Shown: positions 11,829 to 24,864 of the stretch, one piece after another
Layout of the letters: each line of letters begins with the position of its first letter
How positions within the stretch are numbered: position 1 is the first letter of the stretch
Assembly (NCBI GenBank): GCA_030142905.1
Contig: JASJOG010000011.1
Coordinates: 3,309,001-3,373,000, forward strand
From: Heliopora coerulea
Taxonomy: Eukaryota; Cnidaria; Anthozoa; Scleralcyonacea; Helioporidae
Direction of reading: 5' to 3'
DNA length: 64,000 bases
Notes under the pieces: model-generated
The model's database searches: none
Seen by the model: the letters and a program-made list of their open reading frames with translations, nothing else
Told to the model about the DNA's origin: nothing
Made by a program: the position numbers and the translations under genes

Positions 11829-12759
11829 CTACCTGTTGGAGTGAGCCTTCCAGTTTCTGTGGTAAAATACAGGAGTCAGTGCTGAAACAGCAAGTGATTT
11901 TAACTTTGGAATGGATGGAATCTGAAATGTGTGCCAACGGATCGTCACTGATGATGCAAAGCAGAACATGTCATCATTTATGAAGTTGTGCTGTTGGTTT
12001 TCATTGTCAGTAAAAGAAAGCTGCCATTTTATTGAAAGGAACCTGAAGAAATGTTGAGACATAATAAACATACTTTAGAGTTTCTGACCAAATGAAGCAC
12101 TGTCCATTACTTTACAACACCTACTGGTTCAGTTAAATCCAGGAAGATGATAGATATGTGCCTAAAGTGTCTCTGCGGATTACTAGACATCGCTGGCCAA
12201 CAGCAATCAAGCACAGAGTACAGATTATTTAACAGTTGTACATCACTCACTTTAAGGCTTGCTCTGTTCCAGCTGACAAACCAGTATAAGGATTTAATTT
12301 CTTGAGCATAACTTTAACTTTTTTATTTCTTTGGATGACAGTTCTTTAAAAAATTCATCAATATAAAAATTATACCATGCAAGGCACCACAATGTAGTAT
12401 GACCATGTTGTTACTAAGTAGAAAATCTACTATCAAACATCTTGCAAATTCATGCAATGTAACAAAAAATAAAATCAATAACTTTTATCAAAATTAACTA
12501 ACTTAAAACAAATCACATGTGCAAATGAAGTCCATACTTAATCAATTTAAACCTGGCATACCTGTTTATAATTTCCTTTTTCCATTGAAATGTCGGAGTA
12601 GTACGTTCACTTGGAAGAATGGAATCTCTGACACCACGTGGGATCAGATTATAATGGTTTAACCATAGTATCCTAGACAAAACATTTGTATATAAGAACA
12701 TGTAATTAAATATCAACTCATGCATACCTAGGCAGCCTCTTTTTGATCAGCAGTATTGC
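11829..12759 (-). CDS. 3' part of an unrecognised multi-exon gene
   Basis: Four exons on the minus strand have splice sites that agree in phase: 12728-12759, 12562-12672, 12251-12343 and 11829-12042 (stop TAG). Donors are AG|GTATGC, CAG|GTATGC and AAA|GTGAGT. The 150 or so visible residues include WLNHYNLIPRGVRDSILPSE, then VKVMLKKLNPYTGLSAG, then FINDDMFCFASSVTIRWHTF. The middle piece faintly recalls the KLNPY region of ribosomal protein L4, but the rest does not, so I assign no family. Upstream exons were not found between 12760 and 13700. The final frame could instead leave at a GTAGCC donor at 11833. The gene would be divergent from HSBP1. Confidence 0.5.
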
Positions 12760-13706
12760 CTGGTGTGCAGCCAGGGTAAAATTACAAATGGCTACTGAGG
12801 TAAGAATAGAACAAAACTAGCAATTGACTAGATAGAAAGAGGATGGGGAGTGAAGAATAGTCCTTGAATACAAGACTGGGTATCCATAAGAAGATAGCTA
12901 GACTGTTTAGTAGAACTAGACAACTTGATTGGTCAATCTCTTACGTTTCATTGCTCACATCATTCCACTGTTTACAAACCCTTGCACAAATCAAGATTTG
13001 CGATGGACTTAAGAAGCTAAAAACTTTGGAAACTAGCTCATCAGGAAGTCTAGAAGAGAATTAAAAGATATACGATTCAGGCATTTTAATTCTTTGCGAG
13101 TTATATATTTTTCATATGCAATCACAGTTTCAAGATGGAACTCGAGTAAATAAAATTTGAGGTTGTATTTGCCAGACTTACAGGAAGTTTGGAGATGTTT
13201 TACTGCTAATTCGCTTGTCACCTTTGATAGATTTTTTTGACGGATTTTTGCTGTTAGACCTAGCAGGTTTAGGTAGAAAACTGACAAACAAGAATTTAGA
13301 AAAATGTTAAAAATTGTTGTTGTAGCTCATACAAAGACAGATCTTTACCTCGGCGACGTTTCACCACTCAACGTCTTCTCTTTTTTTGATTTCACGTAAG
13401 ACAACAGATGAGAGTTATGCCGTAACATTTAAACGTCTAAAACTCCTATCTAATCCTTAAAATTATCTTGCAAATCATTAAAATCGAGGTTGTTGACAAA
13501 TGTTGAAGTTTACCGCCATCACTATGGTAAACTAGTCACCAGCTTCCTACGCAACCGTTTCTATGGAAAACTAGGACCCAGATTCCCGAAACGAATAATT
13601 TACTAGTGCCAGGCTCCAACCTTAAAACAGTTGGTTGATAAAACTGTTGTAATACTGCTGTCCTCAGCGTCGCAGCGAAAGAAGTATTTGTATTGAAATT
13701 TTCAGC

Positions 13707-14539
13707 ATGTCTAAAGTAAAGATTGAACTTCCGGACACTAAAATAAAAGAAGAACCACAGGATGAACCCGAACTTGGCGAACCAAAAGATGTACAAGATT
13801 TAACAGGATTTGTACCATTCTTTTCATAAAATAATTTTGTTCATAATTACCGCTTAGGCATTTACTGTCTGCATTCATTTTATTTAGTATTAAGAGTTTT
13901 TTTGAGTTTGCAATGAGTTCATTTGTTAAAGGGTTAGATTTTTATGACTGCACTTTTTTTACAAACATCAAATTTTTTTAGGTACAAACTCTGCTTCAAC
14001 AAATGGTAAGTTGATGATACGTAACTCACTGGCTGATAACATGAATAGCTGAACTTTTAAATAGTTTTAGTTTGCTAAACCTGTCTTTGAATGATTTTTC
14101 GTGTCTGTATGTAGCAAGACAAGTTTCAAGACATGTCAGACCAAATTATCAATAGAAGTATCCTTTGTCCAATAAGTTAACAAGAGATCCACCATTGGTC
14201 TAGAAAGAGTTACACGTAAAAATAAATTTTACACTCCTTTGCCTTAAGAAATGTATTATGTTTTCTACATGGCATGGATGAGAGTTGAGGCCATTTGAAA
14301 TGAGTTTTATTTCAATTATATTTCTTTTCACTTCTACTAGTCAATCAATGCATGCAATTTCATCTACTGACTTGCATATTTCTTCGACCAAGTAATACCC
14401 AATAAATTGCTTCCATAATTTCTTGTGTACAACCTTGACCTTGCTGACAGTTGATGAAATGGGAGCACGTATTGATGACCTGGAGAAGAATATTGGGGAG
14501 CTTATGACACAAGCTGGAGTAGATGACCCTGAGAAATAA
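13707..14539 (+). CDS. HSBP1: Heat shock factor-binding protein 1
   Basis: Exons are 13707-13811, 13982-14005, 14115-14157 and 14451-14539, 86 residues in all. The product is the small coiled-coil protein that binds trimeric HSF1 and damps the heat-shock response. Visible family hallmarks are [25 protein letters not shown] and RIDDLEKNI followed by LMTQAGV, with hydrophobic heptads across exons 2-4. Human HSBP1 is 76 residues. The extra length is an N-terminal acidic and lysine tract ([15 protein letters not shown]) that includes two psi-K-x-E sites. The exon 1 donor (TTT|GTACCA) is weak but is the only one that keeps the family spacing LT-xx-VQTLL. Exon 2 is a 24-nt microexon. Confidence 0.93.
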
Positions 14540-14715
14540 CATGCTGGCAATTACTAAGGAAATCAATTTCGATGTCTCACACAGAAAGACATCTGTTTAT
14601 TTCTTATGTATTAGTGCACTTAATTTACACAATTCTTTATAGCAATATTATCTCCATTTATACTAGCTGTAAAAAGACCAAGGAACTTTGCTTTAGAGAC
14701 TGACAACATGCTGCA

Positions 14716-14721
14716 AATAAA
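14716..14721 (+). promoter_or_regulatory. Polyadenylation signal for HSBP1
   Basis: AATAAA lies 177 bp after the HSBP1 stop codon, in AT-rich 3' UTR sequence. Confidence 0.5.
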
Positions 14722-16633
14722 CTTCATAAAAATGTTCAAAAATTATACTTTTTAATAGCTGAAACTACTTGACTGTTTTTCTGTATTTTCATGTGTTACT
14801 TCAACTATATTTAAAATCTCAGAAGAGAAAGGAAACTTGGTCTGAATAGCCACAACAAAAACTGATAACAGAAAGACTGTGTAAGTTCAAAAATTCATAC
14901 ATCTTTGAACATTTAAATGCAACTAAATGCATTAATGCCGACGCGTATAAACAATGCAATGGAATAACATAACCTAAAACTTTGTATTTCAAATTATATT
15001 ACACTGATATCTTTGTTAGTAAAATGTAACAAAAAGAGTGCAAACCAATGGGTTAGAGGTCACTTAAATGGAGAGATTTAAATTTTGTGAATGAAAGTAA
15101 AAAGGAATCTCAGCATAATTTTCGAAGTAACCATTATTACATGTTTTGCTTGATAAAAACCTTTTGCTCAAACAAGACAGCATGGCATGTTTTTCAGACA
15201 TTTACAACCTGATATGGGCTGAGTGATTTCTTTCAGCCTCTTCCAACAAAGTTGGTGAGCTAATTAAAATGTCTCTAATACCAGCAGTTACTACACTTAA
15301 ACTTCATACATAAATTTTCATTACCTTTACTTTCTGAGAAATTAACACACTTGTTCTCCAAATGCTATTTCATATAACAAACACACCAGTTTGCAATTTC
15401 ATACCTACCCAGGTACTGGCAATGCAAAAGTTATGTTTTTGTCAGTCTAAAGCACATAGCCATCTAGACCGGTCTTTAAAATTATTTTTAATCTGCCTTA
15501 TCCCAGACAATTTTTTCATCAACTTGAGGCCACTTAGGATGGAAAGGGTCAAGGAATTGCCTCAGTCAATAACTGCTGCCCAGACATCTCATTGTCCTAC
15601 TTTATTCGAGTTATCAAACAACTGATACCAGCTGTAGGCCAGTAAGATTGCATATTTACATTCAGCTTCATGAATCAGTGACTGACAAAGAATGTAAACA
15701 TTGCTGTTGTCAATATCATTGGGAAATGGGAAGTAGAGGAAAACAAAAGACATCCACTTATGGTAATTGGATGGAGGTGTTAGGGTAGACAATGTTACTC
15801 TTTCAAATCTTCCTATAACAATTACTTGAATAAATGAAGAGATAGAACACCATCAATTACTGTCACATTTTTAATGCCATCCTGTCAGTCGGAATTGGAA
15901 TTTTTCAGCTGGTGTGGATTCCTATAGAGAATACATCAACTTTTTTTGCATAATCTCAGTAAAAGGCATATTATTAAAAGCAAATTTTAAGAACTGGAAA
16001 TATCAGGACAATATTTTGTCATAAAAATATTTTATACAGTAATAAATTAGCAATAACTTTAATGTCAAGCTACTTTTGATTCCCAGGTGTAGATCAGGAA
16101 CAGCTTCAGATTAATAACCCTCAAGGTGCCTGATGGCTCTAACCACTGTCATTTAGACTTCTTTGGGTTGACAGTTGAGCTAATCAAGCTGTATCCCAGC
16201 ATTTGATCCTACAACAGTAAAAAAAAAAATCCATACTTAATCAAGGCAAGAATCTGAAATGCCTGAAGTATGAACATGTACTTAACAGTTCTTTGAGTAC
16301 AATTTATTGGTAAAAGCATTTCACTTTTGTTTCAAAAGGTTTCATCCCATTTCTATGGTTTACTACTTGGTAGTAATAGTTGAATTGCATAACACAAGTT
16401 TAGAATAAAATGTCCATATCAATAAACATGCACACACACAATATTCAACTGTTATCCTTAGATTTTTTCCAGCTACATTCTGAATTTTGTTTTATTTGAT
16501 ATTTGATGGAAGTATTTCACCCATCCTATGCCTTTGCTCTGTAAAATTCCTACATCAAGATTTACTTTCACTATAGACAATATGAACTCAAAGCTCCAAT
16601 CAGCTCTACAAGCTATTGCACCAACACCAAAAG
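14722..16633. other. Intergenic between convergent HSBP1 and DGAT1
   Basis: AT-rich sequence between two converging 3' ends. I see only short open frames and nothing with a recognisable family signature. Confidence 0.5.
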
Positions 16634-16639
16634 TTTATT
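16634..16639 (-). promoter_or_regulatory. Polyadenylation signal for DGAT1
   Basis: TTTATT on the plus strand (AATAAA on the minus) lies 59 bp past the DGAT1 stop codon. Confidence 0.55.
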
Positions 16640-16697
16640 TCACGTACATAATAATTATAAAATCAATGCAAGGTTTTTGATTAATACCATTACTTAC

Positions 16698-19600
16698 TTA
16701 TGGTGATTTTGCATGTAAAACATAATAATCATGTCCATACATCATAAGAACAATTGGTTGTCCCATTATAAGAGACAACCAAACAAAAAGATTGCCATAA
16801 ACTGAATCTTTAGGAAGCATGCTGGTGAATAAAGCTAACGGAACCTTCAAAAATGAACAAAATTAATATGGTAAATTTAAGCACTGCAATGGTTGGCTAG
16901 CTGACATAATCAAAGGTGTACTCTAGATTTAGTTAATTTAATCTGTGATGCAACATGTCACTATGTTGATATATGTTTTACTATGCCATATAAGTATTAT
17001 CTGGTGATGACTGGGGATTTCTCTTGGTATAATAACTATAACTCCAAAGAACTAAATATCATGTCATTATTTCAGGAGAGTTGAAACTCTGACTACCATA
17101 ATTATGGTGACAATGTTATGCTGAACTCAAGTGTTTCCCTTCAATCATTTTCAAACTCCATGTTCTTCCTAACAAGTATCAGTTTTACTAATATCTGTCC
17201 TGTGATGGTCGCAATTTTCATCAACCAAAAACATCTTTGTAGCTGCTAGCCCTAATTTCTTTCACAAATTTGTTTACCTGTGACACAATCCCAAAGAATG
17301 CCCAAACTCTGAACATCTGTAATGGAATGCTAACAAGAAACTACAGGGGGAAAGAGTTTGAATTAAAAATAAATTACCAATTGTATTTACATCTGTCACA
17401 TTAATGTCATTTTGGGCTGGTTGGGTGTTTGTAGGTGTGTTAGTGTACAGCTCAAAGCCTCGTATTTGAAATTGTGAGTAGGTGTTGCAGTGAGCTACCT
17501 CTACAGAAACTCAATAATGCCCAGAGATCTCCATTGGCTGATCAAAGTCGTCTGGTATTAGTCAGGAATAAATTTCTCAAAAGCCTGATTAACCCTTATG
17601 GTAGACAAGCTGTGAACCAAATTAAATTGGCAAGTTTGGTCAAAACAATAAATGGTAAATTTTGATTTCTACTTTCATTAAAAATGTCATCACAAATCTT
17701 ACCTCATGAAAAAATGCTGACAGTAAAAATACAATCAGGCTTGCAGTTAATTGGGAATATCCTCGTCTCCGCAATGGGAAATATAGGTGTCTACAGTGCA
17801 TAATCAACATTTTGAGAAATAGGCCTGCAGCATTAATAGCTAAACTGGTAATAATTTGTACATGCAAAGAGCTTAGATTTGTATTCTTCCAATACCTTTG
17901 GGCCCAGCGATGAACTGGAATGTTCCAACTTTTCCAAAATTGCTGAATTGTACTAGAATTCCTAAAGGAAGACATGTTTGCTAAACTGAATGGTTTTTAT
18001 AGTTATGACATCTTTGCTAGCAGGATGGCTTATGCTTCCTCACCATTGTTTATATGCCCTGTATAAATCCAAGATTACTCACCACCAGTCCTTGTAAAAT
18101 GTCCTGTCACCAAATCTGAGCAATTCTGCCAGAATGTTGAGAAATGAGTGAAAGAAACAGTAAAAGAACAAAAGCCACATGAAGTGATTTGGAATCTAAA
18201 AAATTGAAAACACTCTCAATGACATGTTTCACATCAAAGTCTGGTATAAAAACTTCTTTGTTGTAAATACTATTAAATTTTTGCTCTACTTTTATTTACC
18301 ATGTCACTGACTTAATGTAATCCAAGAGAAAAATGATCACTTACAGCTAACTTTATTATTCTCTCAACCATGCGAGGGTAATCCATTTCCTAAGGATGAA
18401 TAAATATTATGTAGTTTTCTTTGAAATGTTTTCCAACTATGCCATTGCTGCATACAGCACATTGATGACAAACTATATCTTTAGTTATTATTTTACTGTA
18501 TACTCATGTTTATATGTACCTTGAATGGCTTGAAGGAGTTTGTAATAGCTGGAATCATCCACTAAAACATGGACAGGATGAATAAAATTCAGTTTACTGG
18601 TAACTTGCTTGATCAAAGACATACAATTGAGCCTTACAGGCAAGCACTTTGAAAGCCAAAAGAAGCATTTCTAGTCACGAACCTGTTGTACAATTGCCAG
18701 TATCACTCCAATAAGAAATAACTAGAAGGGAAGGCCATTTGCTATTAATTAGATGGCTATCATTTTCCACAAGGCACTTAAAGTATTACTACAAACATAT
18801 CCCAATATCCCTGCCAAAACTATCATTAGCCTGCATCTTTCCCCAGCTGAATATCAAAATCATCTTGAATTAACCAGAATGAAATCAAAGTTGTCGTAGG
18901 CAAAATTCAAAAGTAGTATAACATAAGATAAATGTTTGAAATGCAAAGAATGATATTAAATTGGAAGCCCCCAACAAATATGGCCAATGGAGCAGCTACA
19001 TGCGATGCCACCTGATTCAATTATGCTTGGAACGTGAAATACATGCTGTATGGTAATATAAATGATGCTTAATCTTCAATGCCCCATGCCTGTCTTTTAT
19101 AATTAATTTTTGTTCTCTGCAAAGTGCAGGGAGATCTAAGGATTTTTAAAAATTTTTCATCATATTTTTCTGAATAAATGCTCTGGACATTTATTCACGA
19201 GAGGTGTCTATTCTCCCCAAACAGGAAAGTTCCAACAAAGAAAACTCTACCATTACTTTTATTAACAAAACATGGCACATGACCACATACTCTATGGTGT
19301 ATTATACTTAACATAAGCCTTGCAACAACATACAATCACAATTGGATGGTAGATGTTTTGTTTGAATCTAGTCAATCATTCATGTGGTTCATCCTTAAAT
19401 AGTTTTTCTTTGTAATTGTTTGGGGGACATTCATTAAAAATTCACAAGCTTAAGTAGGCATCTCATTGACTAGGGGAGTTTATTCTGAAAGAATGTGGTA
19501 ATCTTTGCAAGGTACTTTTTTGGTTATCATCATAACAAAGGAGATCCTGGATTCTTTGGGCCCTGAAGGTGTTACTTTGCTGAGCCAGCCTGACTGGCCT

Positions 19601-22600
19601 TAATAGCCATGAGAAAACTCTAAAGGACCAATCAAATGGTCAATGGTTATGTTTTCCTCTTACACATTCAGCTATTCTTCTCAACAGAAAACGAACTTTT
19701 ATTTTCTTTGTGCGTGGGAAGTTTAACTCATAACAGAGTGTAGGTGCCATTAGGAAATAATACAAATCTAAAAGGTAATGAAAAAATAAATTGTCATTTC
19801 AACTATGATTCAACTTGGGTTTTAGTAAAAGTTTTGCATATTTATCATAAATTTTTTGCCCACCTGACTGAGTTAAATTGTCTGGGTACTTTACAAGATT
19901 ACTAGGATGAATGTTACCATTAGGTATTTTATCTAAAAATGTTAAGAAAGGCATGTTAAACTTATTTAGTGAAGTTGATGAGAATCAGTCTTTAATTGCA
20001 TTGCTAGAGAAAACCCATGAAAACCTAAGAATCTTAACAGTCATGTGCAAAATCTCCTGCAATTCTTCAATTCTTTTGAGGACAGTTGTAACAACTATTC
20101 ATAAATTCTACATATGTTCAACAGTATATTACTGTTTCTGCTGAACTTAATGGTTGGCAGAAATGTTTAGCTATTAAAAGATGAGTAATCCAAAATAAAC
20201 TTACAGTAAAATTACCCATACATTGACTACAAAATTTCCCACAGGGTATCATACATTTTTAAATTTGTAGTTAACTACATGACATCCTGTGAAAGTTGCC
20301 AAACAAGTTCAACGTTGCTTCAGTCATTTGTATAATACTCTAAATATTGATGAAAAATGGCAGCTCACAGAAGGTGGCCTATAGTGTCAAGCTCAATTAG
20401 TGAAGTGGGTTGTGTTAAAGACTAAAAGTAATTACATACATAGCAATAGAGAAGCACAAGACAGGTCTAAAATGAGAAAAAAAATTACCAGCAGTATCAT
20501 GGTCAGGAGGATGTTCAGGTGGTGGATTGGTCATGCTTCCTTCCCGTAGCCATTTGTTCACTGATATGTAAGAGATGTATTTCAGCCAGAGGATAGTATA
20601 CCACATCAAGGCAATCACTGATAACCCTGAGTAACGATAGAAGGAAAACCTTTTTTAATATTTTTTAGTGATTTGGCAAGTAAAAAAATGAGGAAAAAAA
20701 ATTAATGCAAAAATTTTGAGACTTTCATTAGAAATTTAGAAAAATTTACCAATATCCAGGGTCAGCCATTTCTTCCAACTAAACATGGGCTATACTTTTT
20801 TGGAGTGCAATCTGCACAGTACCTGGATCATTTATTCTAGTTCAAGGTTTTAATAGCCAAAAACTCATTCAACAATTATGTAGCTGTTTGTTTTACCTTC
20901 CATTTTATTTGTGTACTAGGAAAATTTTTATAATGCCTCCAACAATACTAAGTAATAGATCTAAGATTTACAAGTCTAAGACTGGAAAATGGAGAAATAT
21001 TTTGCCAATCACAAAAGTAAATTCTTTTTAAGAGGGTTCAGAATATGCACCTTATTGAAATTTTTAATGCTTAGGAAGTCTGATATAGTCTTTTAAGTAT
21101 CTTCCAAGAGATAATGGTACAAAAATGTGTGGCACTTTGTGTGACAGGCCCATTTGGCCAAGTATAAGGGTGCACTTCACTGCACAACTAGTATAATTCT
21201 CAAGCCAAGTGGGCATAATGTTGCCCTCTTTGCCACCACCTTAAATCCACATACAATAATACTGTGTTTAATGAACAGGCAACTGGAGGTAAAAAATAAC
21301 TAACAAAATTATACAACTCACATGGTGGAGGTTGAAATGTCAGCACAATTGCAGCTGGGAAGATGAGAATCATTATAAGGTTTGCAAAATGAATAAAGCT
21401 TCCAACAGATATTGGTAATCTTCCCTAAAGTTCATAATTATATGATCAGCATAAAATCAATAAAATATGCCACATTAAGTCTTGTTACAAAAACAATTGG
21501 CCAATGAACAATGAACGATGAAGTCAAAAACCAGAGCAAGAATTGAATAGAGTTTTTAATTGACTCCTTATATTCCTAACCAGACTTCATTTCCAAGTTG
21601 ATGTGTTACTTGCCAAAATTTTGACCAAGAGCAATCTAATGGAAAGTTAACTGTGGATCATTTGCTGAACTTACCGTAGCCAATAACTTTTCAATAAAAA
21701 ACATGATCTGGATAAATATGTTGGAAACTGTAAAATAGGAAATGTAGACAATCATCAAGCCATGTTCAAAGAATAGTTTTAACCTCTAATAAAATATACT
21801 TTATTAATATATTGAGAACATTCAAAGGCTTAATTTTAGATTAGCAACAGATTAACTTTAACTAAGGTTTCTACTAGGACTTATAGGCAGGGTGTTCTTA
21901 CAATGAAAATAATATTACATGCCCCTACTAAACATTTTGTCCATATATGATTCATTAGGGACTGAATGACTGATACTTGTGTCATACTGTATTTATCATA
22001 AAATTTGGTATTAAAAACATGAAAAACCATTAATTTTTGCCTTAAGAAATAGTAAAAGCTCTAATACAGTATAACAGTAACTCATTTTGCAGGATACCCC
22101 TTGCACTCCAAGTTTTTTAGGTGAATCGATTCCCTTTTCCCCTTGTGGAAAACCAATAACTAATTTGTTAAATTAAAGTAAATACCTAATATAAGAACTG
22201 CACAAGGCCATCGATGTGGATCTCCCAAAAAAATAACCATTCCAGATACAGGGTCAATAAGAACACCATATCTTAATAAAAATTAGTTTTGATTAATATA
22301 ATGATAAATAAAAGATATAAATACAAAAATACCATTTTTATTTCAGAATCACCCTCAGGGATATACATGAAAATTTCTGTTCATGTATATTGCTGGGGAT
22401 GATTCTGAAATACAATTGAAACACTGCACATCCTCTCATGGATAAGCATTAAGTTGTTGTGAGAACATCTCGTGCACTTAAGTTGGATAAAAACTCGTTC
22501 CCAATCCTTGTGGACCTGATAGCTCAACAGGTAAAGCAGCAGACCAGTATCCCAAAGGTGCAAGTTCAAATCCCACTCGAGTCAACATTTTTCAGTTGAC

Positions 22601-22688
22601 TTCAGTAGTGTCAGATTATCATGAAAAATTTCTGTTCAAAAAAAATGTCTGATAACTGCTTTTATAACACAGTATATACCCCAAATGA

Positions 22689-22777
<89 letters not shown>

Positions 22778-23831
22778 ATGTCACCATGGAAACTTAGCCA
22801 GCCATAATAAGACCATTCAAAGTATTACCTTTTAAGTGAAAAATATTGAAAAATTTCGGACACATCTTGTTTTTGCATCCAAAATCAATTTCATTAACTT
22901 AAGATAAAATGAATATTCTCTTCATTTTACAAATCTTAGAAATTTTTAGCCTCAATTTACAGGAACAAGCTGAAAAATGAAGTAAACATTTTATCTATCA
23001 AAGACAAAAAATGACACTTTCACCAATACAAGGCAGATAACTCTGTTGTGCATATAGGATGCAAGGGTTTGATATCAGTAATGTCCAACTATAATTCGCT
23101 GAACCTTACATATCACAGCATGAATGACTCTACCACTGCACACAGAAATGAGAGATCTTTCCACCCTCTGCTTTTGCCTTAATTACCATGACAAAGTAAC
23201 CACAAAACAAGTCTGGTTGTTGAATTCAAGAGGCAGCGTGAGGGAAAGCATCTCCTCGCTTCTGTACCACTGGCGGTCGTTTACAAGAAACCAATTTAGT
23301 ATGAATTCAAGTTTAATATGAAAACTGAAGATTTCTTCACACTGCTCGCAAACAAACGGAAATATGGAAACAGGATCTTACTTCAAAAGATTATCCAAAG
23401 CGAGTCGAAAGCTGGACAATATCTAAACATAGTATTAATAAAAAAGAAAATTCAAATAAATAAAAAAAATTCAAGAAAGAAAATAGGATTGAGGAGATAA
23501 GATTTTGAGTTTTACTTACCAGAAGAACAATGCAATTGTTTAAAAGACCTCTATAGTTTTGAAATCCACTACTAAAACTTAGCAAGGAATCTGTTTGGCT
23601 GTGCACCCTATAAGACAAGTGAAAGCAATAGAATTTTAAAAATGTTCTTGGGCTCCAGATGTGCTTTCTCATCTGATCTTTCAAAATACAAGATTACCTG
23701 TGCCTGTTACCAACTAACCTTTTATCATAATCCGATGTATACAAATTTTTACAGCTTGGATCTTTACTGTTTGTTGAAATCTTCCGACCTCTTTCGCGTA
23801 CAGAAGGAGGACACACATCTTGTACCGTCAT
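16698..23831 (-). CDS. DGAT1: Diacylglycerol O-acyltransferase 1 (MBOAT/SOAT family)
   Basis: DGAT1 is the multi-pass ER enzyme that joins acyl-CoA to diacylglycerol to make triglyceride. I placed 14 exons, in coding order: 23719-23831 (ATG), 23520-23607, 22186-22271, 21675-21727, 21322-21424, 20489-20626, 18683-18721, 18520-18561, 18345-18389, 18083-18195, 17896-17961, 17703-17790, 17278-17340 and 16698-16844 (stop). Landmarks are [10 protein letters not shown] near the N-terminus, YGVLIDP, FYKDWWN (the FYxDWWN motif), [18 protein letters not shown] with the catalytic histidine, and the C-terminal [10 protein letters not shown]. About 394 residues are covered, against roughly 490 in human. 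Two conserved segments are missing: about 15 residues between 22271 and 23520, and about 40 residues ([21 protein letters not shown]) between 18721 and 20489. Confidence 0.92.
22341..22645 (+). mobile_element. tRNA-derived SINE, second family
   Basis: The head has GATAGCTCAACAGGTAAAGC and GTGCAAGTTCAAATCCC, degenerate A and B boxes, and the tail has TCAACATTTTTCAGTTGAC. A foldback pair (TTTCAGAATCAC and GATGATTCTGAAAT) lies upstream. Sister copies sit at 43.9-44.5 kb. It lies in a DGAT1 intron. Confidence 0.7.
22690..22775. repeat. (AT)n microsatellite
   Basis: A run of alternating AT of about 86 bp with a single G interruption, inside a DGAT1 intron close to the place where one exon could not be found. 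Confidence 0.95.
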
Positions 23832-24864
23832 TGCTCAAATGTTTACCACACTTTCACGAGTTATCCAAGTATGTCGATTACCGTAATCATCAAGATCAAA
23901 GTGCACACATACACAAACACACAAAACACACGCGAAGATGAAATTTTCACGTCAACATTATGCCAACCGGAAGTAGCATCACGGAAAGTGTCGGGTATGC
24001 ACGCTTGGTTCACGTGTCGGCAACATGTTCAGTTAGTTCACCGCGGAATGAGATCTTCCCCATCGCAACCCTCAGCTGTGTGCAGGGGTTGGTCCAGAAC
24101 TTTGGGAAAGCGAGGACGCAAAATTTTTTTTCCCAAATTCATGCTGCAATGGGGCGTTTTAGTGGAAGAATTTTCATGCTACTATCGCTTCCAGTGTTTT
24201 TTTGAACTTGAGTTTCTTCCACTCAATCATGATCTTTGCCGTTTGTTCCGATTGTCTTTGAAACTAATCAGTCATCAATCTTCTCGATAGTCAACATGTT
24301 TAATGCTTGTGTTTTGTAACCAAGCATTAAAGTCACATGGCCACTAATCAAAGCAGGGGGACGTGCGTCCGATCCTGGTATGAACCATTTCAATGGTATG
24401 AACATTATGTATGTGTTTAGGTCCGATGCAAGCGAGGAAGCATTGTTCCGTAGCATTGTTTCCCTGCAATGTTCCCCGAACAGCCTAAACGACGAAATGT
24501 TTTGTGAGAAACATTAACAAATGGTATAAATTAGTGCATTAAGCGTAGTGTATACAGTAAACTCTTGGAGAACTGGGTAACGTTTCTCGGTTCGAAGGAA
24601 CTCGGAACTCTTCTAGGTTCTCCGACTGGCAGAAATTTCAAGTTTTCAACCAGTGATTTCAACTATAGGACGAAAGTTACCCGGTGCAGTATTCCGGTGG
24701 TATAATACTACCTTCTTCTACAATCGTCTTCCGAGGTCTGCTCGCGTGCATACAGTGCTGGGGAAAACCGCTTTCTCCAAGAACCAATGTTTTACTCTGT
24801 TTCTGTTTAGCCATTGTTGGTGAAAAGAATTCACTCACTAGTTTTTGGATGAATTGTTACTGAA
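23832..24864. promoter_or_regulatory. Shared divergent promoter region of DGAT1 and the BRD7/9 gene
   Basis: The DGAT1 start codon (minus, 23831) and the bromodomain gene start codon (plus, 24865) are 1033 bp apart, head to head. The segment contains no exon I can support. It presumably holds both 5' UTRs and promoters. No TATA box stands out. Confidence 0.5.

Noticed and set aside
22826..22895. Candidate for the missing DGAT1 microexon (minus strand [12 protein letters not shown])
   Set aside because: It has plausible splice sites but contains an in-frame stop and does not match the family segment.
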